Made by a program: the position numbers and the translations under genes
Origin: Enterobacter mori
GTDB lineage: Bacteria; Pseudomonadota; Gammaproteobacteria; Enterobacterales; Enterobacteriaceae
Reading direction: 5' to 3'
NCBI RefSeq assembly: GCF_025244905.1
Contig: NZ_CP104285.1
Coordinates: 4,092,001-4,156,000, forward strand
Length of the DNA stretch: 64,000 nucleotides
Shown: positions 60,918 to 64,000 of the stretch, in pieces
Layout of the letters: each line of letters begins with the position of its first letter
Position numbering within the stretch: the first letter of the stretch is position 1
Notes under the pieces: generated by a model
The model's database searches: none
Told to the model about the DNA's origin: nothing
Seen by the model: the letters and a program-made list of their open reading frames with translations, nothing else

Positions 60918-60933
60918 TGCCAAAAAAGTACCA
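60918..60933 (-). promoter_or_regulatory. Candidate sigma-54 promoter of hcp
   Basis: Minus-strand TGGTACTTTTTTGGCA keeps the GG and GC dinucleotides exactly 12 bases apart, as in the -24/-12 element (TGGCAC-N5-TTGCA). It would give an hcp leader of about 95 bases. Sigma-54 control of hcp operons is known in several T6SS bacteria. Confidence 0.45.
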
Positions 60934-61103
60934 TGCGCTGCGCGCAATAAATTTCTCATGCCTGGGTCAAATGTAAAAAAGCATGAAGAACGTTTTTTCC
61001 ATTGAGAAAAAAATTGCCATTTAGCGGTTAAATATAACTTCTAAAAATAATAAGGCTCTTTTCTTTATGAAATCAGCCAAAAGCATTCACTAAATTAATA
61101 ATA

Positions 61104-62027
61104 CTATTCATTGTTCACACGCTGTTGCAAAGGGATTTCACTGCTATTCATTTGCCCATCCACCCATTTATATTGCCACGCGCGTTGCGCCGTCATCAGT
61201 GGATTCGGGTCCGGGCTTATCCACATTTGCACAGGGCCAAAAAAATCAGCAAGGCGAACAGAAGCCAGGTTCTGCAACCAATGGTTAAACACCCGCGGGT
61301 CATAAAAACGAAACCGGCTCGAAGCCCCGCCTTCTTCCTTTATATAGAGTAGTCCCTGGAGATGGCGGATAAGCTGTTCAGGTTCATCCACATCAGCAAC
61401 CAGCCACAGCGCATTGAACCCATATTCAGGCCTGGAGAGGATGTATTGCACCAGCCGCGGTTTAGTCCATGCCGCCAATAGCCATGGCCCTTTGACAGCG
61501 AGCGCTTGTTCATCAGCACGAAACAGTGAATAACTCGCCACCTCCAGCGCATCGGCCATTCCCTGAACGGAGGCGTCAAGGGCGTTATCGACAATAACCC
61601 ACAATGGCAGCCCTGCTTCACACAGACGGTAAATCGTATTTTGCGTGACATCGGTTTTAACCGGCGCTCTGGGGTTTAGGGAACACGGGTTAAGTAAGGC
61701 CAGCTCTTCTAGAATCGTTAATTTCTCCGGGCCTAGTGCCCCCTGGCTCAGCAGAGCCTGCACGTCTGCCTGTAACCAGAAATGGCTTCCCCCGATAAGA
61801 GAGATCGCCAGCATGCGTGGAAACCCTCCGCGCGTAAACAGGTTATGTTCCCGCGCACGCTTAACCTGCTCTTCAAGCCAGCACATTCCCTCCAGGCCCG
61901 ACGGCAAAGCAGGAATATCATCGCGCTTACTGACATCCCGCAGGGCATTACAAATCATCGCATTTTCTGTTCCCTGTTCAAGTACCCGACGGTCTTCATC
62001 GCGTAAATGCCAAAACGACTTTTCCAT
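61104..62027 (-). CDS. DUF4123-domain T6SS adaptor protein
   Basis: 307 residues. The C-terminal half has the DUF4123 hallmark FRFYDPRVFNHWL (about residues 239-251), and the middle has WVIVDNALD. DUF4123 proteins act as chaperone/adaptors (Tap/TEC) that load an effector on VgrG. Neither a VgrG nor an effector gene is in the window. It lies 46 bases downstream of a Tli4-like lipoprotein and about 290 bases upstream of hcp. Confidence 0.82.
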   Translation of the reverse strand: MEKSFWHLRDEDRRVLEQGTENAMICNALRDVSKRDDIPALPSGLEGMCWLEEQVKRAREHNLFTRGGFPRMLAISLIGGSHFWLQADVQALLSQGALGPEKLTILEELALLNPCSLNPRAPVKTDVTQNTIYRLCEAGLPLWVIVDNALDASVQGMADALEVASYSLFRADEQALAVKGPWLLAAWTKPRLVQYILSRPEYGFNALWLVADVDEPEQLIRHLQGLLYIKEEGGASSRFRFYDPRVFNHWLQNLASVRLADFFGPVQMWISPDPNPLMTAQRAWQYKWVDGQMNSSEIPLQQRVNNE

Positions 62028-62073
62028 TTACTCTCCTTCCGGCTCCGTCTTTGACGGAGCCATTTCAGCTCAA

Positions 62074-63144
62074 TTAATTGCGGAACATCTGAATATCTTC
62101 GTCTGCGCCTTTGCGCATTTTGATGCTTTCCAGCACCCATATCGCCAGCTCTTCACCGCTGATCTTGTCACGCAGCTCTGGCGGCAGATCGCGGGTGTCG
62201 AACCGTCCGGAAATTTTGATCAGCGGCTTCATATGATTCCCGGTCTCGACATCACTTGGGATCCACTGGAATTCCCGGGCAGACGGATTGGTTTTATCGC
62301 GGCTGGTATACAGCTCGCCTTTCATACCGCCGACTTCAATGGTTGTGCTCGGGAAGAAGAGTTGCAGCAGTTTGCCTTTGGAGACACGGCTCTGGAGTTT
62401 GGCTTCTTCTCCTTTGAGGTAGGTTTCTACATCCACCGACAGAAACGTTTTTGAGTTCTCACGCTTTGAATGCCAGACCATATGATAGGACTCATTCTTT
62501 TCGAGCCGACCCGGATAGTAGTGATATTCGTTATCGAGGCAGAAACCCGGAGCATAATGAGGGTACGGTTTATAGGTGATTTTATTGATATCATCCATTT
62601 GCGCGTCCAGCTGGCGCTGGACATGCTGGCGAAGTTGATCTTCGGGCATAGGGCGAGGTAGGTCTATGGTATTTCCATTTAATAAAAGCCATTCTTTTCG
62701 TTCAGTTATTTCTTTTAAATAAAATACTCTGAACATATACAATTTTGCTAACGAGCTAGCCACATTAGTAGTGTTGAGATATTCCACTATTACACGTGGA
62801 TTACTTTTCATATCCTGATGGATTATTTTACTTCCATAGCCGATACTATCCTTGCGCATATCAGGCGCAATTGTATCTTTGATATACTGCTGCCAATCTG
62901 TTTCAAGAGTAGGATTACCTGCTCTTATCGCAGTAACCATTTCAAGATAAAAATTCTCAAAATTATAATTAGCACTATGCATATACATATAATCAGGCAG
63001 CTCAACATCATAGCGCCCAAAACACTGTTTCTGCGTCGACACTTTATTATTTAACATAGAGTCTTTTCCTTTCGCCATATGACCACACCCTTGCAAAATC
63101 ACTGCAAAACTTAAGATTAACGCCGCAGATAACTTTCTATTCAT
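62074..63144 (-). CDS. Tli4-like T6SS immunity lipoprotein, copy 1
   Basis: 356 residues with a lipoprotein signal (SFAVILQGC, Cys20), so probably anchored in a membrane facing the periplasm. It resembles the Tli4 family of immunity proteins thought to neutralise phospholipase effectors (Tle4). Residues about 165-356, from PRPMPEDQL onward, are nearly identical to copy 2 next door; the N-terminal part differs. It precedes the DUF4123 adaptor by 46 bases. Family assignment is moderate; the cognate effector is not visible. Confidence 0.72.
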   Translation of the reverse strand: MNRKLSAALILSFAVILQGCGHMAKGKDSMLNNKVSTQKQCFGRYDVELPDYMYMHSANYNFENFYLEMVTAIRAGNPTLETDWQQYIKDTIAPDMRKDSIGYGSKIIHQDMKSNPRVIVEYLNTTNVASSLAKLYMFRVFYLKEITERKEWLLLNGNTIDLPRPMPEDQLRQHVQRQLDAQMDDINKITYKPYPHYAPGFCLDNEYHYYPGRLEKNESYHMVWHSKRENSKTFLSVDVETYLKGEEAKLQSRVSKGKLLQLFFPSTTIEVGGMKGELYTSRDKTNPSAREFQWIPSDVETGNHMKPLIKISGRFDTRDLPPELRDKISGEELAIWVLESIKMRKGADEDIQMFRN

Positions 63145-63209
63145 TTCTTTTATTCCTACAAGCCTGAGGATAACGGGCCGCTATGTAAACGAGCGTGCCC
63201 ACGGCGTCG

Positions 63210-64000
63210 TCAGTGGGCGAACATCTGAATATCTTCGTCTGCGCCTTTTCGCATTTTGATGCTTTCCAGCACCCATATCGCCAGCTCTTCACCGCTGATC
63301 TTGTCACGCAACTCTGGCGGCAGGTCATGGGTGTCAAACCGTCCGGAAATTTTGATCAGCGGCTTCATATGATTTCCGGTCTCGACGTTGCTCGGGATCC
63401 ACTGGAATTCCCGGGCTGCGGGATTGGTTTTATCGCGGCTGGTATACAGCTCGCCTTTCATACCGCCCACCTCAATGGTTGTGCTCGGAAAGAAGAGTTG
63501 CAGCAGTTTGCCTTTGGAGACACGGCTCTGGAGTTTGGCTTCTTCTCCTTTGAGGTAGGTTTCTACATCCACCGACAGAAACGTTTTTGAGTTCTCACGC
63601 TTTGAATGCCAGACCATATGATAGGACTCATTCTTTTCGAGCCGACCCGGATAGTAGTGATATTCGTTATCCAGGCAGAAACCCGGAGCATAATGAGGAT
63701 ACGGTTTATAGGTAATTTTATTGATATCATCCATTTCCGCGTCCAGTTTGCGCTGGACATGCTGACGAAGCTGATCTTCTGGCATAGGACGAGGAATTTC
63801 GAACCCATATCCTGTTATCAGCATTGATTCTTTTCTGTCAGGAAATTTCTTCAGATAATATGTATCAAACCTGTATACTGAACTCTGCTCAATATCAGGG
63901 TTATTCTCCGTATTAACATACTCCATTATAACCCTTGGATTACTGCTCATATCCTGATGGGCAATTTTACTGCCAAAACTTATACCATCTTTGCGCATAT
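63210..64000 (-). CDS. Tli4-like T6SS immunity lipoprotein, copy 2, 5' end outside window
   Basis: Second tandem copy, read from the window edge to a stop at 63210 (ends ...IQMFAH). 263 residues are visible, matching copy 1 from about its residue 96 on; the missing part should hold the lipoprotein signal. The last 190 or so residues are almost the same as copy 1, while the segment before PRPMPEDQL (about 70 visible residues) shares only scattered identity. An apparent ATG at 63998 is internal, not the start. Confidence 0.72.
   Translation of the reverse strand, partial: MRKDGISFGSKIAHQDMSSNPRVIMEYVNTENNPDIEQSSVYRFDTYYLKKFPDRKESMLITGYGFEIPRPMPEDQLRQHVQRKLDAEMDDINKITYKPYPHYAPGFCLDNEYHYYPGRLEKNESYHMVWHSKRENSKTFLSVDVETYLKGEEAKLQSRVSKGKLLQLFFPSTTIEVGGMKGELYTSRDKTNPAAREFQWIPSNVETGNHMKPLIKISGRFDTHDLPPELRDKISGEELAIWVLESIKMRKGADEDIQMFAH

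Overview
The window is a chromosomal segment of an enterobacterium. Gene order follows the E. coli K-12 70-71 minute region almost gene for gene (tdc, rnpB, gar, aga, rsmI-lpoA-yraN-diaA-dolP, yraQR, yhbOPQST-ubiUV-yhbW, mtr, deaD-nlpI-pnp-rpsO-truB-rbfA-infB-nusA-rimP-metY, argG, leuU, secG). The proteins look close to but distinct from E. coli, and the intergenic REP units have the form GCCCGGTaagcgcagcgcCACCGGGC. This suggests Enterobacter or a near relative; that is an inference, because no marker fixes the species.

Layout. 1-963: 3'-truncated cyuP (yhaO). 964-3600: AT-rich accessory islet (periplasmic cupin, small membrane protein, FlxA-like coiled coil) standing where E. coli has tdcF and tdcG. 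3.6-10.6 kb: tdcABCDE for anaerobic threonine/serine fermentation, with a readable CRP/IHF promoter but no tdcR. 11.2-11.6 kb: rnpB, whose promoter overlaps the garK stop codon. 11.6-17.8 kb: garPLRK and divergent garD for galactarate/glucarate use. 17.9-26.2 kb: agaR, then kbaZ-agaVWEFA and agaS-kbaY for N-acetylgalactosamine, with several AgaR-type operators. 26.3-31.0 kb: three genes not in the K-12 aga cluster (MalX-type PTS EIICB, MalY-type PLP enzyme, exported clan GH-D glycosidase) occupying the place of agaBCDI. 31.0-32.0 kb: a Fic protein. 32.0-45.4 kb: housekeeping genes of the rsmI-mtr block. 45.4-58 kb: the RNA and translation superoperon deaD/yrbN/nlpI/pnp/rpsO/truB/rbfA/infB/nusA/rimP/metY. 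58-60 kb: argG, leuU, secG. 60.2-64 kb: type VI secretion genes (Hcp, DUF4123 adaptor, two tandem Tli4-like lipoproteins), where E. coli has glmM next to secG.

How the parts work together. tdc, gar and aga are catabolic modules that feed central metabolism, and tdc and gar show CRP-type sites. The GalNAc module is complete: import and phosphorylation by AgaVWEF, deacetylation by AgaA, deamination by AgaS, and aldol cleavage by KbaY with KbaZ. The three added genes look like an upstream glycan-harvesting branch: an exported alpha-glycosidase frees a sugar, a separate EIICB imports it, and a PLP enzyme of unknown role is co-expressed. This branch is the best candidate here for an undescribed system. 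The right edge is a T6SS cargo/immunity locus whose duplicated immunity genes show a sharp mosaic boundary.

Start codons were moved from the longest ORF where a ribosome binding site and homolog length supported it. Family assignments rest on recognised sequence, not on a search.
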